NCBI GenBank assembly: GCA_009801015.1
Contig: VHZZ01000074.1
Coordinates: forward strand, 93,023-115,193
DNA from: Silene noctiflora
Taxonomy: Eukaryota > Streptophyta > Magnoliopsida > Caryophyllales > Caryophyllaceae
DNA length: 22,171 nt
Reading direction: 5' to 3'
Below the pieces are notes generated by a model. The model saw nothing but the letters and a program-made list of their open reading frames with translations. It had not been told where the DNA came from and searched no databases. Both the position numbers and the translations under genes were made by a program. This document shows positions 1-10,035 of this stretch, in pieces. Within the stretch, counting starts at the first letter, position 1, and every line of letters starts with the position of its first letter.

Positions 1-250
1 ATTGTGTACTTCTAAGTATATTATTTGTCCCACATTGGAAAATAATGTAGGTGTGATAAATATATACTACGTATAAATAGTTGAATTGTCCAACAAACGG
101 ATTATCATATGGCTGAGTTATCCCATGATTATAAATAAGAGTATCGTTGAACTTCGGTATCAATCCAAAAATTTCGAGTCTCTCAAGTATTATCTTCGAG
201 AACTCTTATAAAAGTACATCAGTTGCAACAATAACATACAAATATTATTT
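1..250 (+). repeat. Possible LTR-like fragment at window edge
   Basis: The stretch holds TTGTCCCACATTGG near 27-40 followed by TATAAATAG near 72-80 and a second TATAAATAAG near 131. This order, a CCCACAT(T/C)GG motif followed by a TATA box, is common in short plant LTRs. A similar CCCACATCGG motif occurs in the solo LTR at 19125-19328. Both ends are unclear and no target duplication was found, so this is a guess from motif order. Confidence 0.3.
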
Positions 251-972
251 GAAAAAAATATTTTAATCATATGTAAACAAAATTAGACATAGGATGCAAA
301 ATTATAACTAAGTTAATTGTCTACTAACCTTTTAAAATTATAACGTACGGGTGTCAAACTAGTTTTACAATAAACATAGAGGATGCTATCCAAAGTATTG
401 TCTACTAACCTTTAAAATCGATTAAAATAAGCGCGATTTCGACAAGTTAAATGTAAATAAAGTGAAGTGGCAATTAAACCAATGAGAAATCTAACATTTT
501 TAGCAAATTTAAAACTTTGAAAATAATAACTTTAGCCGTGCAATTAAGCAAAAGATAATGCGTGAATGGACCCCTTAATCTTTCCCTTTAATTTGGGCCT
601 TCCATCATAATTAGGGTCAGTTGTTAAGAAGAATCTAGCATTAATCAATAACCATAATCATAAGCAAATATGTACTGTGGTTGTTTGTTCTTGGGATTGC
701 TACCTAACTTTTTATATTTTTGCAGCTCATTTTCAAGTGTTAACCATTTTCCTCCATCCTTCGCATGTTCTCTTTTCTACCCTTTTCTTGTGCATGCTTT
801 ACCCTCTTGCCTTACTTTCAAAGCAAATTAACAACTTTTGAACACACATGGCATCTCTTTCATCATCATCATCATCATCATCATAATAACTTTGTACATC
901 AAAATAACTAGTTAGTCTATCTTAAGATGGGTTTATTTGTTCAAAAATTAAAAGGGTTGAATTGCACCCCAC
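251..972. other. AT-rich intergenic DNA upstream of RhoGDI
   Basis: I see no gene here. A (CAT)8 microsatellite lies at 861-884. The rest is AT-rich with scattered short A and T runs. Confidence 0.6.
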
Positions 973-1100
973 TTAGGCCAGGCTTGTTCTTTTGGGCTGT
1001 CTAAACTGAATTAAAGTGAACTAAAATAATAGAGCTGAGTAGAGCTGAATTGAATTGAGTTAAACTGTGATGAAATTAAGTTGAAAATAACAGGGCCTTA
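973..1100. mobile_element. MITE-like element, TTA-flanked, GGCC termini
   Basis: The block runs from TTAGGCC (973) to GGCCTTA (1100). TTA at both edges fits the 3-bp target duplication of PIF/Harbinger (Tourist-type) elements. The termini are imperfect inverted repeats: GGCC then TTGTTCTTTT on the left (after a 4-base extra AGGC), and AAATAACAGGGCC on the right. The interior is a string of short variants of gagctgaattgaattgag. A second, inverted copy of the same interior lies near 4441-4590. It lies roughly 260 bp upstream of the RhoGDI TATA box. It has no coding capacity. Confidence 0.55.
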
Positions 1101-1359
1101 GATAGGTGATTAAGGTGGGGTGAGATAAGCTTTTCATGAGTCACCGGACGTTTTGCTTTTTTGTCACATATATCCTATTTGACCCGTTTGAAGTTTGAGA
1201 CTAGCATGCCTGTCTCAAACAAGTACTTGTATTCTTTTTAAACCTCACAATTTCCCTTTAAACATACAATATTCTCACAACTTATTGTCAAACCGTCTAA
1301 TAAAGAAATACACCGTATATCCGTAATAAAATATATCCCAAATGTAGCAACTTAAGGCT
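1101..1359. other. RhoGDI upstream region
   Basis: This is AT-rich DNA between the MITE-like element and the TATA box. It probably holds the proximal promoter of RhoGDI, but I recognise no specific factor site. Confidence 0.4.
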
Positions 1360-1368
1360 TATATATAG
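1360..1368 (+). promoter_or_regulatory. TATA box of the RhoGDI gene
   Basis: TATATATAG lies 96 bp upstream of the ATG at 1464. A start site about 30 bp downstream (near 1390-1400) would give a 5' leader of about 70 nt rich in A and C, normal for plants. The start site itself is inferred. Confidence 0.6.
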
Positions 1369-1463
1369 AGGCCAATATCAACTTTGAAGCATACAAGAAT
1401 AAACACTCTCTTCCTTGTATTGTGGCTGAGTAAAATAGAAAGTGTACGTCCAAGCTAACAACA

Positions 1464-3450
1464 ATGTCCACCCTTGTTGAAGCTCTTCCTACTCTGAACA
1501 ACACCAACATTCTATCTTCAAATATGAAAGACGAAGAGCGGAAAATCAATAAAAAAGAAAGCTTATGTTGCGAGTTGAGAGAAAACACAGACATGGCTCA
1601 AGATTTGAGCAAAGAAATTAGCCAAAAAGAGATCCATAATGAAAATTTTTGCCCTGAAGTGAAGGAACTGGATAGTGATGCTTGTTTCAAGTCTAATGTT
1701 GAGTTGAGTGTTGATCCGAAGTGTCCAAGCAACAAGCAGCTTGAAAAACTTGATAAGGTAACCTCCTGTTTGGTAATCTTTGTTCATCAACTTGCTTTGA
1801 TTGTCACATAACCTCTGTTCCAAGTATGCGGCGAGACCATACTCCACCATACTGGTATATATCGTCTATGTGTTTAACTCGGCTATTTAAAGTCTTGTTC
1901 ATGTTTTTCTGTTTTTGTTCCAAGGAGGCTGAGGAAAGCTTAAGCAGTGAAAAGCAGCAGATACCAAGTAGCATTCAAGTATCAGTTACTGAAGGTAAGT
2001 GTTACTGTCAGAAATTCCCATTTCTTTGTTAAATTTTTGTTAACATATTAAAAGATGATATTGACCGTAAATAACATCTCTATTAGTTAGGAGGCTTGGA
2101 GGTAATGTTGCCTATAATGTATTGAACAAATGTAGATTTCGACTAAATGAAGAAGATAAAGCCTAAACCACGAGCAGGCCACCAAGTTGCGAGTTTACCC
2201 TATAAGCACTCTTCCAATGCTATCATCTACTCGCATAGGCGTAATACAATTGATAAAAAACTTAATACTCGAGCAAAGAGGCCCCTAGCTGGTCCTTTTA
2301 AGGTCTACCACTGGCATAGGCACGTATCATAACATATTTGGGTCTAGATTGTTATCCTTACTTGTTGATACTCACACTTTTTTTTTTTTTTTTTTTTTTT
2401 CCTGGTTGATGACATTAATCAGCAGGCAGCAAAGAAGCACAAGTGCAAATATTGAGTTTGTCAGTAATATCTCCTGGTAGAAGTGATATAGTGTTGCCTA
2501 TTCCATTTCCTGCAACGACGTCGAAATCCACATTATTTAGCCTCAAGGAAGGAAGCAAATACCGCATCAAATTCCATTTAACTGTTTCTGGCAAAACTGT
2601 TGATAACCTCAAGTATACCTACATGGTTTGGAAATCTGGTATTAGAGGTATGTACTTGTTTAATTACTTACTCCACTTTGTGTTTAAGCAACTATATATG
2701 GATTGTAATCGCCTGTATAAGTTGGTATCGTTGGTTAAAGTATGAGCGAGTAGCTCCTACGTCTTATATTTGAAGTTTTTTTTGTATAGAATTATGTGTA
2801 GTCGGAGTTTACCTAAAGGTTATGATGTTATAATCCCAATTATGAGGGGTCATATTTGAATTCTTGGCCGCCCCTGTGGAATTTGTTGAATAATTATCAC
2901 TACTAGATACTTAGATAGGTTTGGTGTCCAAGGGGTATCCAAGGACATCTTTACTGTACCAAGTATTATAGTTAACATTTATTCATTACAATATCGAAAC
3001 TGATGGGAAGTATTGCAGTGCACCAAACAAAGAAGATGGTAGGCACATTTAGCCCTCGTGAAGAACCATATGTTTATGAATTGGAAGAAGGAACAACCCC
3101 TACTGGATTTTTCGCAAGAGGACCTTTTTTTGTTAAATCAAAGGTAATCTCATTAACTCTAACCACTTGGACTTGATTTTCGCAATACACTTTTTATTCA
3201 TTACAATATCTTTAGTACTCTACTAGTCTACTCTACTGTACTGCCATCATCCATTAATTAATATTAATCACTATGATGCTTTAATTTTTTTTTATACTAT
3301 GATTATGATTTGTGCATCCTTGATTATGTCATATTAATTAATTTGGTGTATCTATTTGTAATTAAACAGTTTGTGGATGATGATGCCAACTGTTATTTGG
3401 ACACCAATTACTACTTTGACATCAGAAAGGATTGGGGAGCCAGAGAATAG
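1464..3450 (+). CDS. Rho GDP-dissociation inhibitor (RhoGDI), five exons
   Basis: RhoGDI proteins bind prenylated, GDP-loaded Rho/ROP GTPases, extract them from membranes and hold them in the cytosol; the plant relative SCN1 restricts where ROPs act in root hairs. Exons are 1464-1757, 1925-1994, 2423-2647, 3019-3143 and 3370-3450, all with GT-AG introns and a continuous frame ending in TAG, giving 264 residues (plant members I recall are about 220-240). The first ~120 residues are a charged, family-variable extension. The conserved immunoglobulin-like lipid-binding fold follows: VISPGRSDIVLPIP, FSLKEGSKYRIKF, LKYTYMVWKSGIR, GTFSPREEPY, GTTPTGFFARG and the ending YYFDIRKDW. No key block is missing and I see no break. 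The acceptor of exon 3 is a CAGCAG tandem, so a 263-residue form is possible. I am sure of the family, less sure of the exact start because the N-terminus varies. It is the only non-transposon gene in the window. Confidence 0.93.
2378..2400 (+). repeat. T23 run in RhoGDI intron 2
   Basis: An uninterrupted run of 23 T lies about 22 nt upstream of the exon 3 acceptor. It is placed as the polypyrimidine tract and is likely to vary in length. Confidence 0.85.
2420..2425 (+). promoter_or_regulatory. NAGNAG tandem splice acceptor of exon 3
   Basis: The sequence CAGCAG offers two acceptors 3 nt apart. With the phase-1 donor at 1995, exon 3 starting at 2423 gives Ala-Gly-Ser, and starting at 2426 gives Gly-Ser. 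Both keep the frame, so the two mRNAs would differ by one residue in the variable N-terminal region. Confidence 0.75.
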
Positions 3451-4440
3451 AGTTTGAATTTTATTATTTCTGCAATTTGATCTAAGATCTTTTTAAAACA
3501 TCTAATTAGTGCTCTTCTATTTTTATCTAAGCTTTTTATCCCGACTCTACTTCTTGTCCATGTATTCAACAAAATTCACTTATGTACTCCTATTTGTGGA
3601 CAAGGATAGATTATCGCAAAATGACCCTTTCTCCATTCCACCAACAATAATTCTCGTCTGAGATCTCTCAAATAATGTATGTGTGTATTACCGAGCATAT
3701 GACTAGTTTATTTATTTTACGTTTTATCTTACCCCCTTTATTTATTTACTACCGAGTAGTTTTTAGTAAGTAATTTACAAAGTAATTAGCTCACGCTAAT
3801 TTATTGTAACAAGGTCTTGTAAGAGATCGACTTGCTCTTCTTCGAAATTACATATTATTATAAGGTCGTAAGCAAGATCGTTAAAATCTCAAGGCATTAT
3901 AGGAACTACAACATATGTTTATCTACCCCTTATATCTATTGAATTAATTTCCATACTATATCTATATTAGCCCAAATAAAAAATGGTGCAACTCTTCTAC
4001 TTTGAATAAAATTGAGAACATTATGATTCATAGAACTAATAGAAAATGAGAAAAAAGATTAATTTTAAAATAATATAGTGTGCAAATTTTTACTTCCAGG
4101 GTTACAAGTAAAATGTATAGATAAGATATACAGGTGATAGAAGAGAAATTAAGTACCAGATGCTGGAATTTTGATTCGTTTTCTTGTCCTTTTAAGCTTA
4201 TAATTTTTAGAAGAACAATGAAGCATAATTCCTTCGAGAAATTTATTAAGATCGAATGTCTTAGTTACAACATAAATCACCATTGAAATTACAAAAGAGA
4301 CTTATATCCACATAAGCAATCAAGCAAACTATACATAATAGAAAAAAATCGGAATTATCTTTTTAAAAAAATCAAATATGATGGAAATATAGAGGTCAAA
4401 AATATACTTTTCTTCGCAAATAATATCTTTTTTTCTGTTA
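3451..4440. other. RhoGDI 3' region and AT-rich intergenic DNA
   Basis: The first few hundred bases should hold the RhoGDI 3' UTR; an AATAAT near 3671 is a possible polyadenylation signal but is weak evidence. I see no further gene. Confidence 0.5.
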
Positions 4441-4590
4441 ATGTCAGCTCAATTTCTGTTTTTATTCAACCCAATTCAATTCAGCTTAACTTATTTCAAC
4501 TCTATTCTTCTTAATAAATTTCAATTCTTTTCAGTTTCATTCAACTCACTTCAGCTCAATTCTGTCAGACAAAAAGAAAAAAACAGGGCC
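4441..4590. mobile_element. MITE-like fragment, inverted relative of 973-1100
   Basis: The interior is the reverse complement of the motif seen at 973-1100 (caattcaattcagct, tcaactc, tcagctcaatt). The right end is AACAGGGCC, matching the terminus of the first copy. The left terminus and TTA flanks are not recognisable, so it is truncated or older. The left boundary is approximate. Confidence 0.45.
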
Positions 4591-7363
4591 TCGTAACCTA
4601 ACCTAAGAAAATGGTGTCATGGCAAGAAACAAAGTTATTCCTAGTGCTCATGATATTGATTACCACAAGCTGTCATTATTTTCATGATTTGGGACTGTTT
4701 ACTACTTTCATTATCATGTTGATAGCGTGACAATGGACCCTCGATCTACAGCCTTCAATTATTTAATAAACTGTTGACTTTAGCTTTATATGGTCTACTA
4801 GAGAAGTATAATATGTTCAAAATAATGCGATCAATTATTATATGCTCATTTCTACTCATGAATGTCTTTTCCAATTTGTTGATAAGAGAATCCAACAATC
4901 CGTTTTCTTCGTCCAACCATCTAATGATATCAACACTATTCCTAGTATTGTTTACCAATTAGTAGTGTATTATTATTACTACTAATGAGACATGATGGTT
5001 GGATTAGGGAGGGTCACAGATCTCGGTTTCGTTTATTTGTATCTCGTATATATAATGTCAAATGCGTATATATAATGTCAATTCAAGTGGTCTTCAGATG
5101 GTTGTTGATGAATTAAGAACTACTCGTATTTTTTTTAATCCAAATCCCAAGATAGGCTAAGCCCTACACAATATAGATTCAACGAGCTTTCGTCTCTAAA
5201 AAAGATTAATCAGCTTCCGATACAAAGTGACTTGTCATTAATAAAAGTCTCGGAGATAACAAAATAAACAAGTTTGTCCTTAGTTTTCTTGTATAGTAAA
5301 ATTACACGCTATTTGGGCCTCGATGGCCCTCAATTGTATTGATTGATTGATTAAAAAGTGAAAATGTGGACCATGCATGCATGCATCCAAATTCGAATAA
5401 TGCAAGCTGTTGAGCATGAGTAGAACAACGTATGTAAATCCATTGTATATATAGATAGTGTCTACGTGACTACGTACATAATCATATTTCAAGCAGCATG
5501 CAACCCTATCTATCTCAATACTGACAATCATCTCACTGTTTGAGCATGCATCACCACATTATGCAACATATTTCATTTCTTCACCTCTGAAAAAATAAAA
5601 CTAGAGGGTGAATTCTAAGTCTTGTAACCTTTTTAATTTCTAAAGGCATGACTCGAGATAAAACAAGTCTTCCTATTTTTGGGTTTCTTTCTTGTGTTCA
5701 ATAATAAATGTCTTATTCATATCGGTGTCATTTCTTCTCTTTGATTGTTTTTTTTAGTGAAAGAAAAGTATCATTAATAACAAGTCATATGACATTCATA
5801 AAATATTTGATCTAGAAAGAAACAAAAAAACATGATACTAACGATTTCGCCGGTAGCATCAACTCATGAAGCTTGATTCCCCTCAATGCTAGCTTGCTTT
5901 ACTCCCTTTCTGTTTTCATTGCCATCTAAATTGAATTGAAACATTACATTACTAAAGCTCAAATGCTCTGATATTTGATATGGCATTATCAACCTCAAGT
6001 TAAGTAGGCTATCTGCAGCTTTTGATTTTCCTGTTGCTGGTCCTATGAACTGTTGGGTGATAGGCCCAAGTATTGAATGGAAACTTGGACCTATTATTAT
6101 CCTTTTAAGGAAATCTGAAATGTAATTCTAAAACGGGCTAGATAATAGAGAATATGGATACCCCTATTTTTATGTGAAATCCCTCTAAACAAGGATAAAA
6201 TCCACGGGATCCTTAGGTCACTAATTAAAATCTTCACTATATGAAAAATAATGGGTATACCATAACAACCCTAGTACCCACCAGAAGCTTAAATATTATT
6301 CTGACAACCCGAATCGTAAGAAAATAAGGACATACCTTATGCGAAAGCGACTGGATTGTTGTGTTCGCTAACTACCCACTACCGTGTCAGTGTACCTCAT
6401 GCGGCTATTAGAGTCCCGTAATGTATCCATACCCCAAATCCCAAGGTCCCATATTGATGGTGGACTCCACAAGAATATACTTAGTATATACGTTGTATGG
6501 TTGTATACGGATGCGTGTATCTCTGTAAAGATTAGTATTACTAATCTAATATATATCTCATATTATAGGCTCACGAAAGACTACTTAATATGAGAGTTAA
6601 AACCATATTTAACTCAAAATTCAATAGGGATACTAATGGAGATTGGAATAGTAACCCCCATATTTGTATAGCCGTTACTAAAAAAATTCAATACTACCAA
6701 TCGACCACACAACCGAGATAATAATGCTCCCCACTTGGCCACTTAGCCAAGGAAATACAACACATTGGTGTACACACCCATGAAAATTCTATTTCTCAAT
6801 CACATAGATAGAGAAACGAACCTATTTGATCACACAATAAAGTTTATCACAACACAACACAACACACTAAAACGTAACAAAGTAGTGTTATATTAAGTTA
6901 GCATCAAACTAACATAATGCTTTCACATTATCAACGCCTCAAATCATTCAAACATCACTATTAGCATACACTGTCCCTATATGCTCATAATCATATTAGT
7001 TATATACACAAACCCCTAACCAATAAATTATAGTGAAGTTGAATTGATCATTCCTTAAGCACTATTAATAATCCATCTCAACTTAACTGATTTCTTAACA
7101 TATAGTCCATTGAAGTTTAATACTTTAGATTCTTAGAATTCATATTAAAGTGCAATATTAAGAATTAACTTCATATCACAACTCCAGGTTAAAGGGCACA
7201 AACAAAAAAATGGACACTATAGTCCATAGGATCACACAGGGACAAAATATGGAATCATTTGCCACTCCTAATGGATTAACATATAAACACACATATTATG
7301 ATATATGCGTCACAACATAGCTCCCACTACGATGGGCATATCACGCTTTTATGTCGTGCGAAT
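4591..7363. other. AT-rich intergenic DNA, no recognisable gene
   Basis: Only short chance reading frames are present. Small features are a near-perfect 17-bp direct repeat of cgtatatataatgtcaa near 5046-5082, a (CATG)n run at 5372-5386, and ACAAC-type repeats near 6850-6870. Part of 6050-7363 may be old retroelement DNA (see the TGTTGGG note among the rejected items), but I cannot place ends or domains. The five bases before element A's LTR are CGAAT (7359-7363), the expected position of its target duplication. Confidence 0.5.
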
Positions 7364-8060
7364 TGATAGGGCTAAAATCGTATCACCTTAATCAAAATAA
7401 TCTTATAATACTACTAACAAATAGATAGCGGTAAGTAGGGTATCGTATCCACAGGGATGCGGTAATAATCTAGTTTGCTATTAACTAAGTTCGTCTTAAG
7501 GTAACAGTTTTCTTGAAGGTTGGTTTGTTTATTTCTATAACTAATTGCATTAAAGTAAAGGCGAATTTAATAATATTAAAGAGTCTAAGGATCGGATTCA
7601 CTAGGTCAGTTATCTGGGGGTGTGATTTAAGTAATTAAAAAAGCAATTATGTTGTTTAAGGTCATATGATTGGTCAATTCTAATATGCCCTTTAGATCTA
7701 AACTTAACATGCGGTCGCTATAATTAAGTCCAGTCTATTCAATTGTCGCAGCCTATACTAGTCTTAACCCAGCCGGTGAAAATGCTAGTTTGCAAGACTA
7801 ATTAATTAACTCTGATAAATAAATCAATTAGCTAGATTTAAGACAACAATTAAACAACAACTAAAAGTACTTTAACAATTAATTCATTAATTAAACCCCC
7901 TTCTAACAATCTAGATCCCTTTTCACCTTAGATTAAAGATTTAGCTATTCATACTAATAATAATAATAACAACAATAAGATGAATGAAAATTATATTTAA
8001 AAGCATAAACAAGATGAATAACAGAGCAATCATGAAACTAGAACTTGAATTAATAATAAA

Positions 8061-8654
8061 CTAGTATAGATTCCGCACATTCGCGCGGTTTTTTAGATAG
8101 AAATGTTAGAGAATTTAATAATTATATTACTGGTATTTAATCTCCCTTGAAGTTTAATTATGAAATTTACTATTAGTAATATTTTGTATTAAGAGGTGGA
8201 AAAGAAAAGGTTCAACACTGTTATATTGTAAAATTAACCAATATTTAAATGTTTTACATAGTATGAAATAAATGTAGAAATTAAGTTAAAGTGTAAGAAA
8301 AAAATATATTATATGTAAACTTTTCGTTTTAGAAGTAAATAATATATGGAAAAAATGTTCATGACATTCATGTTTATTTTTAAAAATAATAGTAGAAAAA
8401 TATTTCTATCACATCATACGTATAATCAGTGTAATTTCATTTATGTAACAAAATAAGAATATTCTAATAATTTATCTATGCAAGTTGAAAAAATATTATC
8501 CCTTTTTTACATGACATAGAATTATTTATTGTATGGAATTAAAACAAATGGCCCAGTTTTAAGCATGATAAAATGAAGCCCAAAGCACAACTATAGAGTA
8601 ATTCAAGTAGGCAAATTTTTTTTAGGATCTCTTATTCTTTTAGTACAAGGGGGA
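8061..8654 (-). mobile_element. Non-autonomous Helitron-like insertion in A's LTR
   Basis: On the minus strand the insert starts with TC and ends with CTAG, and sits between A and T of the host, the known Helitron target rule. About 9 nt before CTAG is a GC-rich hairpin at 8073-8088 (CCGCGC, loop GAAT, GTGCGG on the minus strand), the family's 3' terminal signal. Element C's LTR supplies the empty site: its CTTCA-TTAATTATT matches CCTCA-TTTATTATT after removal of the insert. There are no target duplications, as expected, and no coding capacity. The insert is very AT-rich. Confidence 0.8.
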
Positions 8655-8784
8655 TGAGGAAAGATTAACAAGTACCGTAAGTTAAAGGTATAGATCTGGA
8701 AAATAACAATAGCTAACTAATCTAAGAGTTTGTAGGAGTATTTTATGTAGATAAGGCGTAACCTAATAAAGAGGCACGAGTTTT

Positions 8785-8793
8785 CTATTTATA
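8785..8793 (-). promoter_or_regulatory. TATA box of element A LTR
   Basis: On the minus strand it reads TATAAATAG. It lies 55 bp downstream of the palindrome array and aligns with TATAAAT at 16434 in element C. Confidence 0.6.
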
Positions 8794-8848
8794 TTACAAA
8801 CAAACCGACTTAAGCAAGTTTCTGGGAAAGTCTTCAGCGGTTTGGATC

Positions 8849-8917
8849 CTCGATCGAGTTTAGCCATACTCGATCAAGGACACGACACTCGATCGAGTTC
8901 AAACATACTCGATCGAG
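8849..8917. repeat. Four CTCGATCGAG palindromes in A's LTR
   Basis: Copies start at 8849, 8869 (CTCGATCAAG, one mismatch), 8888 and 8908, so the spacing is 20, 19 and 20 bp. The array lies just upstream of the TATA box in the element's own direction. Confidence 0.9.
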
Positions 8918-9161
8918 GACTCTCTGCATTCAACTTATCTTCGCGTTTTTTCACTTATTTCCGTCTTTCTTCCTTGGTTCCCGTGCCATTGTCTTGGTAC
9001 TTCGTCTTGCCGACTCCGCGGTGCTCATTATATCCACTTGTCCCTCAAATGCACGCAATCTGCATTTAAACACCAAAAGGCGGAAGTATCAACATTCTAG
9101 CAATAACGGCATATAAATGACATATATAAGCACAAAACCGTCTCAAAAGTAACTAAGGGGA

Positions 9162-9510
9162 TTTAACACCTCGTCTCAAACCCTGGGTCGAGAGCAGTCA
9201 CTCATGATAGCTCGCCAGGATGTGTACATGGACCACATATCAACACGGGTCCTTTCTAGCGCATTTTGTCCTCACTGATGCGCATCCCGGGAACCTTCCC
9301 AGGAGGTNACCCATCCTAAGACTACTCCCAGCCAAGCACGCTTAANTGTGGAGTTCTTTTGCATGGATGACCAGAAAAGAAAGTGCACTTTGTTGATATG
9401 AGTAGTACTTTCAATCCCTTTAAGCACTAGTCAAATTTTAAGCCTATCAATGAACCTCTTCGAAGGGGTTCCCTACCCGAATAACGTATTTGGTTCAGTG
9501 GAGTATTACA
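9162..9510 (-). mobile_element. Cassandra-type solo LTR with 5S rRNA-like core
   Basis: On the minus strand it starts TGTAATACTCC and ends GGTGTTAAA (the usual terminal CA appears changed to AA). It is flanked by the 5-bp duplication GGGGA at 9157-9161 and 9511-9515. The homologous, uninserted site in element C reads ATGCCTTTCCTTAG, against ATGTCTCCCCTTAG here. The interior holds a 5S rRNA-like segment, the hallmark of Cassandra elements, short LTR elements without coding sequence that carry 5S promoter sequences in the LTR. With no internal region or second LTR present, it is a solo LTR. Confidence 0.85.
9277..9357 (-). other. 5S rRNA-like segment with Pol III promoter boxes
   Basis: The minus strand reads GAACTCCACA, TTAAGCGTGCTTGG (box A region), GGGAGTAG (intermediate element) and GGATGGGT, ACCTCCTGGGAAG (box C region). 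These correspond to the middle and 3' part of plant 5S rRNA. The 5' third is absent or unrecognisable. Two undetermined bases (9308, 9346) fall inside this segment. It is not a functional 5S gene. Confidence 0.85.
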
Positions 9511-9547
9511 GGGGAGACATAAATATGTATATAATTATGACTCATCA

Positions 9548-9561
9548 AACTCCCCCAAACC
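9548..9561 (-). promoter_or_regulatory. Polypurine tract of element A
   Basis: The minus strand reads GGTTTGGGGGAGTT directly before the LTR's TGATGAG. This is where plus-strand DNA synthesis would be primed, and it marks the adjacent LTR as the 3' copy. Confidence 0.8.
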
Positions 9562-10035
9562 ATCTCTTTGTTTGTCCCTAAGCAAAACAAATACACAATA
9601 CAAATGACAATCATACAAATGGTGAATGAATAACTCAGAGCGAATGTTTATGCACATAAATATTCCAAGCTATCCATATCTATAACAAAGTAATGACCAA
9701 ATTGTACCAATAAAACAAATTCAAAGGCACGGGTAATAGAAAACGCAGCTCAAGCCTCAAGATGTAACATGATACCGTAATATAGACAAAAACCAAATAC
9801 CTTCCGATCTTGCAAGAGAAATTAGTCGGATTCTCGCGGATTCACTCATGCACTCATAAGTATATATGTAAGGGTGAGTTATATGTGAAGATAGAAAGAA
9901 ATAGAACACTCACTCAACTTATGAAACAAGCATGCAATCTAATATGATAGAAATTTTTCCAATTAATCCGCAATCACATCATAGACAAAAGTACATGTAT
10001 CAAGGACAATAAGATGGCAAATGGGTGAAGGTATA
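9562..10035 (-). mobile_element. Element A 3' noncoding region, cut by element B
   Basis: The part from about 9930 to 10035 matches, inverted, the 3' region of element C at about 21990-22085 (shared blocks include tacttttgtctatgatgtga and tataccttcacccat). The match stops at 10035, where element B's LTR begins. The rest of A is not in the window and may lie beyond B and C. There is no coding sequence. Confidence 0.75.

Larger units (their letters stand above)
7364..9547 (-). mobile_element. Element A: 3' LTR carrying two nested insertions
   Basis: On the minus strand this LTR runs from TGATGAGTCATAATTATA (near 9547) to GCCCTATCA (7364), so it has TG and CA ends. It matches, in inverted orientation, the LTR of element C at 16033-17267 almost throughout. 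The polypurine tract lies just outside its minus-strand start (9548-9561), which identifies it as the 3' LTR. Its 2184 bp include a Helitron-like element (594 bp) and a Cassandra-type solo LTR plus 5-bp duplication (354 bp). Removing these leaves 1236 bp, against 1235 bp for element C. Confidence 0.88.

Noticed and set aside
2147-2332. Small basic protein encoded in RhoGDI intron 2
   Set aside because: It lies wholly within an intron, matches no family I know, and is explained by chance.
4755-4962. Overlapping small ORFs on both strands
   Set aside because: Short AT-rich chance frames with no family features, promoter or homology to neighbours.
6051-7250. Possible copia-type LTR starting TGTTGGGTGATAGGCCC near 6051
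   Set aside because: The start is LTR-like, but I found no matching end, duplication, primer site or domain, so it is not called.
8842-9069. Small protein gene in element A's LTR
   Set aside because: The frame is created by the CTCGATCGAG array in noncoding LTR DNA on the strand opposite to the element.
9277-9357. Functional 5S rRNA gene
   Set aside because: Only the middle and 3' part is present, it carries many differences, and it sits inside a TG-ended LTR with a target duplication, so it is Cassandra-derived.
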